Part shown: piece by piece, positions 37,263 through 49,781 of the stretch
Layout: every line of letters begins with the position of its first letter
Numbering within the stretch: the stretch's first letter is position 1
The notes under the pieces: model-generated
Seen by the model: only the letters and a program-made list of their open reading frames with translations
What the model was told of the DNA's origin: nothing
Databases searched by the model: none
Position numbers and translations under genes: made by a program
Source of the DNA: Boswellia sacra
Lineage: Eukaryota; Streptophyta; Magnoliopsida; Sapindales; Burseraceae
DNA length: 64,000 bases
Direction of reading: 5' to 3'
Assembly (NCBI GenBank): GCA_013180625.2
Contig: SNVD02002702.1
Span: 620,001 to 684,000, forward strand

Positions 37263-37369
37263 CTCTTCTTTAACGATAATTATATGTCGTCTTCACTTGA
37301 GCAATCAACGTCGCCGCCTTATGGCTAGACCTTCTTGATATCGCGAGCCCATTTGGCCCACTCCGTTAA

Positions 37370-38846
37370 GATCCGAAATTCTGGTACACAAGGTCAAGAT
37401 ACTAATTGACATAATAGAATGATTTAATATGAGAAATACAAATTATAAAGTTAAAAAAGTATTACAGCGTTAAGGGAAAAATATAAATAAATGATGAAAA
37501 CTATTTGCACCATAAATATTCTTGTCAATACCCATATTTCTAATATGCCAAATTTTAAAATTTGAAAGACTCAAAATTTATTCATTTTATTTTCAAAATT
37601 TAACAAATAACAAAATATAATTTAACTAATTACTTATGTAAATTAATGTTAAACTTAAGTCAAAATAAGATAAAAACCAAAAAAAAAAATCAAAAAGAAT
37701 AATAATTTGTTTAAAAAGTTACTTTATTATATCTCATGTAGCTTATCATTAAAAAATTAATTTTTGTATTAAATGACTTATTTAATCTAGTGGATAAACT
37801 TTGTATTGGTTTTAAAATTATAATGTTGGGATTATGAAATCTAATTGCTAAAATTTTAATTTAATAATGGGTTGCACTTAAGTAGAGTATATTATTTTGG
37901 GTGCGAAAAGAAATATAATATAATTAATTGAATCTTAAAGACTTAAAAATGTTTTTCCAATTTTCTTTTCATCTTTTTTTAAACTCTCAACTTTAGCCGT
38001 CTTTGACCGCCGTGGGAGAAAAGAAAATATACTCTAAATTAAAAAATTAATATTTCTTTTGATGAAACTAAATTGATTTGTACTTTACTTTGACAAAAGT
38101 TCAAGCTGATAAAATTAGATCCGAAATTCTGGTACACAAGGTCAAGATAGTAATTGACATAATAGAATGATTTAATATGAGAAATACAAATTATAAAGTT
38201 AAAAAAGTATTACAGCGTTAAGGGAAAAAATATAAATAAATGATGAAAACTATTTGCACCATAAATATTCTTATCAATACCCATATTTATAATATGCCAA
38301 ATTTTAAAATTTGAAAGAATCACAATTTTTCCTTTTATTTTAAAAATTTAACAAATAACAAAAATAATTTAACTAATTAATTATGTAAACTAATGTTAAA
38401 CTTAAGTCAAAATAAGATAAAAACAGAAAAAAGCAAAAAGAATAATAATTTGTTTAAAAATTTATTTTATTATATCTCATGTAGCTTATAATTAAAAGAT
38501 TAATTTTTGTATTAAATGGCTTATTTAATCTAGTGGATAAACTTTGTATCGTTTTTAAAATTATGAAATCTAATTGCTAAAATTTTAATTTAATAATGGG
38601 GTGCACTTAAGTAGGGTATAGTATAATATATTTAATATAATATAATTAATTGAGTCTTAAAAATGGTTTTCCAATTTTCTTTTCATCTTTTTTTAAACTC
38701 TCAACTCTAGCCGTCTTTGACCACCGTGGGAGAAAAGAAAGTCCACCTTTGAACTCTAAATTAAATTATTGATATTTCTTTTGATGATGAAATTTAATTG
38801 ATTTGTGCTTTATTTTGACGAAAGTTCAATCTAATAAAATTAGATC
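37370..38846 (+). repeat. Tandem duplication, unit of about 748 bp
   Basis: Copy 1 (37370-38117) and copy 2 (38118-38846) both start GATCCGAAATTCTGGTACAC and run through CAGCGTTAAGGGAAAAA and CTCTAGCCGTC/CTTTAGCCGTC to the end of the unit. They differ by scattered substitutions and small indels. I see no gene inside either copy. Confidence 0.9.
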
Positions 38847-39116
38847 GGTCAATATTCAACATGACAAAATTGATTTAATTTGCTGGCATTGTATAACTTG
38901 GGTGTGAATCAACCTTTGAAAGCATTTGAATAAACACAAAAAAAAGGTCGTAGAAATTAAGTTTAGAAAAAAAAATGATGGATTTGAACAAGTCTTATTT
39001 ATACCAACAAAAGGGTTGAATATTGTGGAGATTTTACATCATTTCATCCTTAAAAAATAAAAGAAAATAAATCAAATAATTTATTTATAAACTTCACTCA
39101 TTTTTCAAGCATTTGG

Positions 39117-39300
39117 ACATATGTGTACATCCAAATATCCGTACATACGTTTAAACATCCAAGACATTCAAGCATGTATATCCACACATCCAAACATCCA
39201 AATATCTAAACATTCATATATACATCCAAACATTCGTGCATTGACACATGTACATAAACAACGGGACATCCAGACATACATCAAAACATCCAAACACATC
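39117..39300 (+). repeat. Degenerate minisatellite of ACATCCAA units
   Basis: Variants of ACATCCAA/ACATCCAG/ACATTC recur roughly every 8-12 bp. The frame through it reads as SKHPNIQ-like residues, which is a product of the repeat and not a protein. Confidence 0.75.
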
Positions 39301-39935
39301 ATTGCATTTGCATATCTTAAAAAATGAAATAAAGTAGATGAAATAATTGATTACATAAACTCTTTGGTACATATTTTCATTTTTAATAAGGTTTCAACAA
39401 AGAAATTAAATCAAAGAGATGTATAGCTTAACATGGTAGAATTTGTTGGATATTAGGTGTAGGTGTCCCACGTGACATCTCATGCACATTTATAACAACT
39501 CATATATTACAAAAACTATTGTTATGAAATAAATGTTGTGCAAATTCAGTTCTATCTAATCAAATTCCATTTCTCAATACGACAAAATTGATTTAAAATC
39601 ATTACATATCTTGAACGGAAAAGAAAAAGAAGGAAGATAGTTCTCCACCTTGCAACAAGCCAAATATGCAATATTGAACGTGAAATGTATGACTACATAT
39701 GTTTTTTGGTGTTACACTTCCACTATCTCAACTTTTAATTTTTAGATTCATGAATCTGCGATTTTCATCCTTTATTATGTGGTGTAATCTTTCAAATGTT
39801 TAAATCATTTTTCAAATGCTTATTTGTTGAATCAATTCTTTATCTTTATGATATATTGTAGATTACTACCTTTTCAATTATAAGGTCCATTCCACTCCTT
39901 TTTCCTATTATTGGGGAGCAAAATTTTTTGAAATA

Positions 39936-39968
<33 letters not shown>

Positions 39969-40323
39969 ATATGTATGTATATAATACCAAAAGTGATCAT
40001 TGGGTTATTGTCGTTATTTATTTTTCAAAGAATTAAATCTTTTGGAAATTTAGTAGATGAGTATTTCTTGCACTGAATAATTATAAAGAAAAGATGGAAA
40101 CAAAAATTTTATTCCATAACAAATATAATACTAATAATTATCAGAAAATCAACTAATTTCTCGTTCATTTTTAACAAAAATTTCTTGTTTTAGTTATTTT
40201 TTGTCACTAATTCGGATCATTTTTTTTCCTTTTTGAAAATGTCTTTTTCAGATTAAAAAGCTATATTTGACTCCTTACAATCTTATGGGAGTCTTATTAG
40301 ATCAGTACTTGAGATTAGATTAA

Positions 40324-40726
40324 GAGCCAATTTGTTTCAGTTTCTTGTATAATTTATTGAAGTAGATCTTTTTAGAGTAGAGCTTTTATTAAAAAAATTT
40401 TTATTGTTTGATGAGATAAATATAAAAATACTTATTATAATTAAATTACTAAAATAAAATTTTGTTATATGAAAAAAATAAAGTAAAATATTTAAAATTT
40501 AATGATGGTATCTTTGACATTTCAAAACTTAAAAAAAGCTCAAAAAGAGCTTTTCCGAAAGCCTCAATTTTGGGCTTATCCTAGTAGACGTAAAACAGTT
40601 TTTTTAATAATCAAAAAGCTCTTCTTAATTGACAGTCAAACGAACAAAAAAAATTTTAAAAAAGCTTTTTACATTAAAAAAACTTTTTTAACCTATAGAG
40701 AAACTTAATCAAAATCGCTCTCTGGG
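40324..40726. mobile_element. hAT-like MITE, about 403 bp
   Basis: It sits inside a sequence that is uninterrupted at 34160-34180 (GAGATTAGACTAAAAACAAT there; GAGATTAGATTAA then the insert then AACAATAAAAATC here). The ends are weak inverted repeats: AGAGCCAATTTGTTTCAGTT against AGAGAGCGATTTTGATTAAG. There is no transposase frame, and the class is tentative. Confidence 0.6.
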
Positions 40727-42153
40727 AACAATAAAAATCTTTGAATGTTATAAGGTTACCAAATTGCATTTTTTTATGTTGAATTATGGACTTTAAGGAG
40801 ATTGCACTTTGAAAAAGGCAAACAGCGATACAATTAATTAGAAATTAACCTTATTGTTCACATCTGGCATTCTTTTTCGTTTCGTGATAGAAGTAGAATT
40901 AATGATTGTCGTCTTCATTTGCATATAATGCTCCCAGCTGGTTAATCAGAGTCGTGTCAGTTACATGTCCACAATTTCTTCCCGACATAAAATTATAGTT
41001 AGCTAGGGTTCCTTAAAAAAAAAAAAAAAAACTCAGAAGTGATATAAAAAAATTTAAGATTTTTTTTTATTTGAGCTATATGTACATACACAAAAAGGAG
41101 AACATAAAATTCGTATTATTTGCCTTAAATTCGATTTTTATGTCTCCCCTCCAATTATGATTAATAAACTAATGACATATACTGACTTAAATTAAAGACA
41201 ATTCCATTTAACGATCGAGGACAATAATTGGACCAACAATTAACCTAACAAGGGGAAAAACTGTATATTATTTTATGAAGCAGTCGATAAGACAATTGTG
41301 TTTCGTGAAGCTTCAAATTAAGAAGGTAATATTTCATTTACCTACTTGAGATGAGAACGATTTTAAAAATTCAACTATATTATATTATTTTAATTTAGGT
41401 ATGCACGGTTGACAATTGAGTTTCTTTGTGATTGTATTGGAGATTTTGATCAAAGATTCGGTCAAAAATCAATCATGCTGCTCCAGAATGGTCATTATTA
41501 TTATTATTTTCTTTGGTTGTTTTGATAACGAACAAGAACAATAATTGCTACGTGTTACTCTTACCATATTATTATTGTTGGAAATGATTTAAAAGAATTG
41601 TAAAAATTTTCAAATTTCATTACGGTCTCCCTCAAATGATTGAGAAAGGTCAGTTTGTAAAATTAGGATAGACTCAAAGATTGCCCCATCAAATTAAATA
41701 ACTCAATCAAACATAACATTGTTATAGCATATTCAGTCTCAATTATAAGCTTGGAATAAAACATGAATGTGACATAAGTTTTACAAAAAGGGTGAGACTA
41801 TTTGCATCAATAAAATTTATTTTCACATTTATCCTTCTAAATATATATACCTCATTAATTAAATTTTTATAAATTAGGTTTTTTAATTCATCTTCAAAAT
41901 TAATCATAATAGCAATATAATTAAGAATATTTTTAAATTTATAAATTAATTCTTAATTAAAAATACTATTAGAAAAAATTCATAAACATACATAAGAATT
42001 GTGTTATTTATATAGGATTTTCTTTAACAAAAAATATATTATTTTTATTGGATTTTTAGTTATATTAAATTTGATTTACTTTATTTGGATAATTATATAA
42101 ATTATTTATAAAAATTTGAAGATCCATCAATTAGAAATTAAATTATTTTAATC

Positions 42154-42383
42154 AATAATTCTACATTTACAAAGTTTGTGTATAAACTTATGTGACACCA
42201 AATTGGTCGTCAATACAATAAATACTAATGAATTATGTGGTATTAAGTTAGTGGTGTTACATTTACTTTGGATGGAAAGATTAATATGAGTTGCCAATGT
42301 AATAAACGCTGATGAGGCATGTGGCATTGAATTAATGGTGTTACATCAAGTTTGTATACAAACTTCGTAAGTATAACATTATT
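42154..42383. mobile_element. MITE, family A
   Basis: Inverted ends: left AATAATTCTACATTTACAAA and right (reverse complement) AATAATGTTATACTTACGAA, both leading into AGTTTGT(G/A)TA(T/C)AAACTT and ATGTGACACCA or ATGTAACACCA. It is of the same family as 6628-6806 and 57178-57455. It is non-coding. Confidence 0.7.
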
Positions 42384-42825
42384 CGATTTAAATATATTAA
42401 CGAAGGATGTGCTTAGATGGTTGGGTGTGAAAATCAATTTTGTGGGTGCAATTAACCCTACCCTTTAGAAAATCGTTTGATTTAGGAAAATTTCAACAAT
42501 TTTTTTAATTTCCAAAGTAAAGCTTATGTGTTTACGCTTTAGTCGATTTCTTTATTTATATTCTTCTCTTACACATCACTTTACATATGAAGATTTGTTT
42601 GCAGAATCTGTACGTTATTGTTGATATTATTCAATGCTATTAAACTCTATTTATGCATGAATGTTTCCAACTTATGTTAGAAATACAATATATTTTATAT
42701 ATTAGCACTTAATTAATTATAAGTTTTATGACATAAAATCAAATAATTAATTTATTAATATCACTGATAGATATTCCAGTATAGTAAATTAATCAATCAT
42801 AACCCATAATTTAATTAAACAAACA

Positions 42826-42857
<32 letters not shown>

Positions 42858-43528
42858 TGTTTGGAAGGTTGTTGGGTTAAGCTGCCATTCCATCAACAAC
42901 TACAATTCCTTCTCTTTACTGCTCTCCTCTAAATTGACTGTCAAGTCTCAACCGCATATGAACATACCTACGACAACTAACAGAACTTATCATCATTTGT
43001 TCTTTTCCCCAATGTGACCGCATCTTCTATTGTTTTCCAAGAATACCCTTGATTTGTGACTACAGATGAAATTAAATAGCTATCTCTTGTTTGTTCGTGT
43101 TTTCAAGATAGTGTTTTCAAGATTCAGTATCTTGAAAATACACATTTACCGATATATTTAAATCAACATCAACCACATATCATTTTTAAAGTTTAAAAAT
43201 ATAAAACCAATCACGTATTCTTTCCAATTTAAAAAAAAAAACTCAAAATACAGAAACAAATAATAATCAAGAGAGAAATGTCTAAATAACACTTTTTTCT
43301 AATCAATTTCTTAAATAATATAGAAAGCTAAGTTTGTAGACGTGTGCTTAACTTGAATATATATTATCTAATAATCTGCCAACAATAGGTAGATTAGTCA
43401 TTAAACGGCATCAGAAAGTGGTCCAATAATAAATGTACTGTGCGTTCACCAGCTGAATTCACGGAGGGCAGAGAGGCTGTTCTGGTAATTTCGCAACACT
43501 GATCGGTGCCCACATGAGAGGCAGCTTT

Positions 43529-43540
43529 TATTTATAACAA
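43529..43540 (+). promoter_or_regulatory. TATA-like box upstream of the MIR828 hairpin
   Basis: TTTATTTATAAC lies about 125-135 bases before the mature miRNA. Transcription would then start around 43560-43570, near GGAGGAGCCCTAAC. It is a consensus match only. Confidence 0.4.
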
Positions 43541-43654
43541 TCTTTATTTACAATTCTAGGAGGAGCCCTAACTTCTGCTCAGCAACGAAAGGGTTCAGTT
43601 CAGAGATCAGAAAGAGACAGAGACGGAGAGAGATGAATAGAGGTGATCATTCAG

Positions 43655-43790
43655 TTTGTAATGTTTCTTGCTCAAATGAGTATTCCATAAACAGCTAGAT
43701 AGCTAGCTCTGCACCGTATATATATATATATATGTTGCCGATATGCTTCTTCTGTTCACTGAGATGCTCATTTGAGCAAGCAATGTTAGA
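43655..43790 (+). ncRNA. MIR828: MIR828 precursor hairpin
   Basis: Positions 43666-43687 read TCTTGCTCAAATGAGTATTC plus CA, the 22-nt mature miR828 as I know it from Arabidopsis and grape. The opposite arm folds back with no bulge: C43667 pairs with G43780 and A43687 with T43760, including 14 consecutive pairs through CTTGCTCAAATGAG. A Dicer cut with 2-nt 3' overhangs puts the star strand at 43762-43783 (AGATGCTCATTTGAGCAAGC plus AA). The loop contains an AT repeat. The 22-nt length and 5' U fit loading into AGO1 and triggering of secondary siRNAs. In other plants miR828 cleaves TAS4 and R2R3-MYB transcripts controlling anthocyanin and trichome or fibre traits. The strand is set by the mature strand lying on the 5' arm. 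Primary transcript ends are unknown. Confidence 0.93.
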
Positions 43791-46420
43791 AATGGAATAT
43801 ATAAGGAATTTTAATCATTTGCGTCATCATGATGATCAGTCAATCTTCTTCTTTTCCTGATGACATATAATTAAAAGCTTTGCTTAATTTGCTCTCACGG
43901 CTCCAGCTAGCTAGCGTGTGTCAGATAAGTTCTTACCCTCTTAATTTCTTGCGAAACAAACAGTAAATAAATAGAAAAATTCTATTCTATTCTATTGTTC
44001 TTCTTATTAACTTCGTAACATATATATAGTTTTTGCTTATTGGGATCTTGAAGGCAACAAACAACGTGAGAAAGTGCGAGAAATTAGTTAGAGAAAAAGT
44101 TAGACATTCGAGTTGATGAGAAGAACGGTCGGGTACTTCTCCTTCGGTTTCTTTCTCTCTTATTCAAAGCCGTATATTTATGATTGATTGTTTTAACTAA
44201 TTTCTTTTCTTACTGACTCTTTGTCATGAATAGTGATAAATATTTTCAAAAACTAAAGAAATTTAATTTTTTCTTCTTTTTATTATTTTTAATTTATAAA
44301 TGTTTAATTTCATTATTCAATCATTCCATCAAAACTCATAAATGATACACTAATAATAGTTTGCAGCTAGCATGAAACCCCTTGGCCTGTTTTTCAGTTT
44401 TCTGATATATATATGTATGTATGATGCTCCAATCAATATATATATGTGTGGTTATTTTTATATCTTGTAAACTCGGAAACTTAGTTATACTAAGAAAATG
44501 AAATTAAAAAAAAAAAAAAAAAACTTGCCATACAAATGTATATCGTGTGTGGAAAATGCCAAAGCGTGGTATAAGATTATCCTTTCGGGTTTTGAACTTT
44601 GAAAGGTCTTCAAGCCAGATGAGTTGAAAGAAGACTGGATGACATTTGCTTACCATTTTGATGATAAATAATTGAATGATTGTTAGTTGAACAACAATAA
44701 ATATAGTTAACTGTGCCCATCAAGTTTCAAATCAATTTAATTTAAATATATATACACATACATATATGTACAAATTTTAATCTTATGTGCTGACATATAA
44801 TCCTAATTGGATTCTTGTTATATATTTTGAAGATGTTAACAAGGATCACTAACATGGTAACGAAGAGGAATTAAATTAGAATGTTATAATTTTGAGTAGT
44901 TATATTCAACCCCAGTTTTTAACTTTTCAATCCCCATTTTTATTTTTATATCTTTTGATATTTTTATCCTAAAATAAGATTACTAAAAAAAGACAAGAAG
45001 AAATTCTAAATAACCCACACATTGTGATGTTTCAATTTTCAAAAATAATTTGAAGGAAAAATTATTTCAGACAAATACGAAAACATTTACAATGCAATCA
45101 TAAGTTTAAAATAATTTTATGGTATGAGCTGTCATGGTTTTTGATAACTTATCATCAAACACCAAGCATGATGGTTTTCAACTACTTTGACAGGAAGCAT
45201 TTTGTTTTAAATTTGAAGGAACTACTGATTTTGACTACTTACTCTTCTTTGCATGCTTCCACGAGTAAGTTGGATGAATATGCGAGTGGAGTGGGTTCAA
45301 GTCTTTGCAGATTTTTTCTATGTGATTTATTTTTCTCTAAAACCCTTCGTGGATTGAAATTTCACAAAATATAAACTTTATTATAAGTTAATCTTTAATG
45401 GGTTATACCGTGTTTGACATCCTCAACCTGTCAACCATCCATTTAAATAATAATACAGGAACTGAAACTAATTGATTTTCAATTCCCATGTACCACAAGT
45501 AAAGGGGTTTATCTATTAACATTTTGTAAAGCAGAGAGGCAAAACTTCTTTCAAGTCTTGTCGACTGAAACGTGAGAGTATGTGTGAAGGCAGCATGAAG
45601 CATGGGCTAAAGTTGAACAACATTTAATAAAAGGATAATTTGGGAATCAAGTGGGGTTTAGTGAGAAAAAAATAAAGATTTAAATTTTTTAATTGGGTGA
45701 ATTTAGAAGTGAGGAGTAAAGAGATAGAAAGTGGGGCTCAAATAGAGCAACTCTCTATAATTTTTTTTTTTTGTATATTTAACATTGGATTTGTTTCTCT
45801 TAAATATTTGTTTTAGTAACTTAGAATGATTATTGTACAATTAGTTTACCAAGTGTATTACAGGTTTACGAGTTCTACATATAAAATCACTCATAAACTA
45901 GTTTGTTATTTAAGATTATTCATATTTTATAATTTATACTCTTCATATGACTACTATGTGTATTAGTTTTTTTTTTTTTTATTAAATCTCATGTATATTA
46001 GTTTCCGTCCTTGTGATTCTATTAATAGACACAGCAACATCCTGTGTGATCTCAGTTGCTAATTTGAGGATAATTTAAGAATATTTATAAGCACATGCAT
46101 CTGAAAACTTTTTAATTTCTTGATTTCCTATTACGAAGTGGGTCCTTGGTTGGTACTGTTGACAAAGACTATTAATTGTACAGTGTTTCAAGCCAGCTAC
46201 GTGGTACATATTTTTGAAAGAGAGACAGTGAGTGAAACAATAGAGTGACATGATTTGATCGAGAAGACCTTGAAATTTTAATTTTCTCAAATTCTTGTTA
46301 ATATGGTCTCTTTAGAGTACTGCAGGTTAATTTCAAGTTTCTATCGAGGGAACCTAATCTATATTTTTTATAGTGAATAGTTTTGTAAATACATCTAGGC
46401 TTAAATCCGAGTCAAATATT
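43791..46420. other. AT-rich spacer after MIR828
   Basis: The proximal few hundred bases may belong to the MIR828 primary transcript. The rest is AT-rich with simple (AT)n stretches near 43719-43735 and 44405-44450. A copy of the GGGGCTCAAATAGAG-type terminal motif near 45690-45750 shows more MITE debris. No supported protein gene. Confidence 0.5.
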
Positions 46421-46914
46421 CTATATTCTAGTATTTCTCCATTGTTTGTTCAAGTTTGGTGAGATACTTTGACATATACCTTATCTTTTTATAATTAGTG
46501 GTTTAAAAAGGTCAAAATAAGGGAGTTACAAGTTTTGACTTAGATGCTAATCTCTCTCTATTAATTCTATAATGCAGGGGATTCTATTTGACAAATAAAA
46601 GTCAACTAAAATTTTTAGGTGTATGCATGTCAGCATGCAGCGGCAAACGATCATCACTGCTTGATTAACGATAAATAACTCATTCTTGAAAGCCAAATGG
46701 TAAAGCAATAAGACAAATGAGATAGCAAAATAAAATACAATATTTTGTAAGTGAAATATTATACTAATAATACTATATTAATTTTTTAATTGAAGCATCT
46801 GATATAATAAATGGTAAAACTAAGATATTTCTATATGACTTACTATATCAAAATTTTATAATAATTTTGCTTAGTTGCATTAATTAATTAATTAATAATA
46901 GCTAGTTAGCTAGT

Positions 46915-47107
46915 ACCCACAATGGGTTGGTTCAAGTGGTGAAGCGGGTCAGGATGGAGTTAGTACAGCACCAATGGTGAAGTCCTGGGTTCGAGTCTCC
47001 ACAATGACCTCCTCCATAATTTAAGTGGGAGACCGTGACAGTGGGTTGTGGTTGCGCTAGTCTCCTACGAGGATTAGTCCCGGACACCTCGGTTACAAAA
47101 AAAAAAA
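46915..47107 (+). mobile_element. tRNA-derived SINE with 15-bp target-site duplication
   Basis: It is flanked by AGCTAGTTAGCTAGT on both sides (46900-46914 and 47108-47122). It starts ACCCACAATGGGTTGGTTCA. It contains an A box (TGGTTCAAGTGG, 46928-46939) and a B box (GGTTCGAGTC, 46988-46997), the internal RNA polymerase III promoter of tRNA-derived SINEs. It ends in a poly-A tail after CACCTCGGTTAC. The paralogous position at about 49400-49420 has the site without the insert. A truncated antisense relative is at 49782-49923. Confidence 0.9.
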
Positions 47108-47854
47108 AGCTAGTTAGCTAGTTATAATACATCATATGATGACAAATTATGTACTCTCCAGAAACCCTCTTTTAAATACAATTCATTTATTTCTAAAAAC
47201 TAAAAGTAAATTGTGGCTAATTAGAATATAATGAAATAACTACATGAAAATAAAATCAAAACAAAATTTGGTAAGAGAAGTAATTTGAGTAGGTATTTTC
47301 ATTAAGTCATTGAGGTCCTTAACAAATTAAAACATATTTAAATCACCTTAACAAGAAAAATTCCGAATCAACATTGATCTTCACCATTCAATCTGGACTT
47401 ACTATAAATGTGTGTGAAATTTTGTGTATAAAAATGGGGCTGTTATACCCGCCATGTATATAGGAATGAGATATTTTAACTTAAATTTTTTAATTTAATT
47501 CTAAACATCAATTAATGACCATTCACCTTACCAATCCAATGGTTGAAATTGCCGATGATTGACATCATTAAATGTAATTTTTCTACTCTATATATAGATC
47601 AAATTTAAAATAGGTTGGGTTACATAATAATAATAATAATAATCAACTCCACATGCACTATTTATTCTGTTAAAAATTTAATAGATTAGTAGAAAAGTTT
47701 TTGTCAGACAAATTAAGTGACTGAAAACTATGTATTAGTAGAAACATTTTAGCCAAATCGAGGGGAAATTCCCAGTTATGCCACTTGTTAATTTAGCCCT
47801 TGTCCAAGGAAGGAGGGGTGCAACTGTCTTTACATTTTGTTGCCGAGACGGGGA

Positions 47855-48165
47855 ACCTGGATCTTCTGATTAAATTTCTAATCGATGCCCTGAGTCTATA
47901 TATACTTGATGTGAAAAATAGAAAAGAAACTGATCATCTGCATCTCGCTGCAAAAAGGACCAATTAGAAGCTCTAAATGTCATTCTGGAATGGCTTGAAT
48001 ACAATGAAAAGAAAGAAATTTTGGAGTGGCCTGCGGATCGATGTCGAGGCAACAATGTGTTGCATATTGCAGCAGGCAGAGTTCACATCCAGGCTGGGCT
48101 TGTATCTTTTGCTCCTTTTGAAAGGAGAATAGATAATAGAGAATATCATATCCAGAGGTCCGATG
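47855..48165 (+). pseudogene. Ankyrin-repeat protein gene fragment, copy 1
   Basis: Conceptual translation shows LDVKNRKETDHLHLAAKR, then after a one-base frame change LEALNVILEWLEYNEKKE and GNNVLHIAAG. These are ankyrin-repeat phrases (HLAA, VLHIAA) typical of plant ACD6/PGG-domain ankyrin proteins. Only about two repeats survive, with no start and no transmembrane PGG region. The frame change falls at AAAAGGACCAATTAG, where one G seems missing compared with the expected reading. Copy 2 shares the same lesion, so the gene was dead before the duplication. Confidence 0.75.
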
Positions 48166-48368
48166 TCCAGAAGAAAATTCTAATTATGATAAACAATGTG
48201 AATTATTGCTAAAAAATAGGTTCAGTTTTATTAAACCTGAAGAATACATTTAAAACTTAGAATAATAGTTCGTACTTCTCTTTTGTCACAAGTTGATAAT
48301 AAAGAAACCACGGCGCTTAAAAATTTATTTTGTATGCGTTGGCTAAAAAATACTATATAATTTTTAAC

Positions 48369-48500
48369 AGTAGTGCTAGACATACAATAGTATTATATAA
48401 TTTATTTTTATTCTTTTCCTCCAGTAAATTTTTATCATGTAGAATATCATATCAGATTTTAGACTTTGGATTGTGTTTGGGTTTTAAGTCTGACATTACT
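48369..48500. mobile_element. MITE, family B (diverged)
   Basis: It starts AGTAGTGCTAGACATACAAT and ends GTTTTAAGTCTGACATTACT. The interior TTTTTATCATGTAGAATATC matches that of the 13751-13937 element. It lies in the middle of copy 1 of the segmental duplication; copy 2 lacks it at about 56627. Confidence 0.7.
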
Positions 48501-49781
48501 AAATTTTTAATATATTATTTCTTATGTAAGGATCTAATGATAACCGTAAGTCTCCAAATCAGATCCCGACTAATCCTACAAGGAGAACTTGAGATCTCGA
48601 TGTAGTGAAGCACCATGTCCAAGCCCCTCAATCAATTGGGCTGCTCCTTGACGGCGATTTGACAATCATAAATATCTATGAAACGCAACCAAAACCTCAA
48701 GTTGAAGAAGTAGTTGAGTGATATATTATATAAGAGATAATACTATTGTTATAAATTAGTTATACAAACTCACTTATATAAATTAATTAACATTATATAA
48801 TGTGATTTGATAAATAAATACAATAATTAAATAGATATATGATATTAATAAATAATATTAATTAAAATGGATAATACCATGATCAAGTATTCTATTTTTT
48901 ACTGCTTCTCGATTTTTTGTTTATGTTTGGCGAGACACTTTGACATATAGCTTATCTTTTTATAATTAGTGGTATAAAATGGACAAAATAAGGAACTTAA
49001 AAGTTTGACTTAGGAGCTACTCTCTCTCTGTTAATTTTATGATGCAGGGAATTCTACTTGACAAACAAAGTCAACTATAATTTTTAGGTGCATGCATGCC
49101 GGCACGCAACGGCAAACGATAATCACTGCTTGATTAACGGTCAATAACTCATTCTTGAAAGCCAAATGGTAAAGCCATAAGACAACTGAGATAGCAAAAT
49201 AAAATATTATATTTTGTGAGTCTCGTATTACTCTTTTTGAATAATACTATATTAATTTTTTTAACTCTTTTTGAATAATACTATATTAATTTTTTAACTG
49301 AAGCATCTGATATAATAAATGATAAAATTAAGATATTTTTTATGTCATTTACCATATCGAAATTTTATAATAATCATGCTTAGTTGCATTAATTAATTAA
49401 TATAGTGGCTAGTTAGATAGGCATAATAGATCACTTATGATGACAAATTATGTTGATAGGCTTAATATGAATTCCGAAAAGTACTCTCCACAAACCCTCT
49501 TCTCTTTTAAATATATTTGAATTTATATCTAAATTAAAAGATTTGGTAAACCAGCCATCCTTATAATTCTAACAGTAAATCGTGGCTAATTAAAATATAA
49601 TGAATCAACTACATGAAAATAAAATCAAAACAAAAATTGGCAAGAAAAGTAATTTGCGTAGGTATTTTCATTAGTAAGTCATTTAGGTCCTTAACAAATT
49701 AGAACATATTTAATTCACCTTAGCAAGAAAAATTCCAAATCAACATTAATCTTCACCACTCAATTTGGACTTATCAATGAT

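Larger units (their letters stand above)
29701..43500. other. Long gene-poor, repeat-rich spacer
   Basis: About 13.8 kb of AT-rich DNA with no protein gene I can support; frames are short and lack domains. Structure comes from segmental duplications (30990-31992 against 34245-37262; 34080-34220 against 40220-40770; 37370-38117 against 38118-38846), several MITEs, simple repeats and one minisatellite, each listed separately. Simple repeats include (AC)n at 35460-35480, (ATGT)n at 39940-39985 and (AG)n at 42827-42857. Confidence 0.6.
46420..48735 (+). repeat. Segmental duplication, copy 1 (ankyrin pseudogene region)
   Basis: This unit of about 2.3 kb is repeated at 48885-56955. Landmarks shared by both are AACGGCAAACGAT-like near 46640 and 49108, CTCATTCTTGAAAGCCAAAT near 46679 and 49149, and the ankyrin fragment near 47900 and 56165. 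This copy has its own SINE (46915-47107) and MITE (48369-48500), both missing from the partner. Confidence 0.85.

Noticed and set aside
48021..48212. 63-residue open frame starting MEWPADRC
   Set aside because: It is part of the ankyrin pseudogene fragment and not an independent gene.
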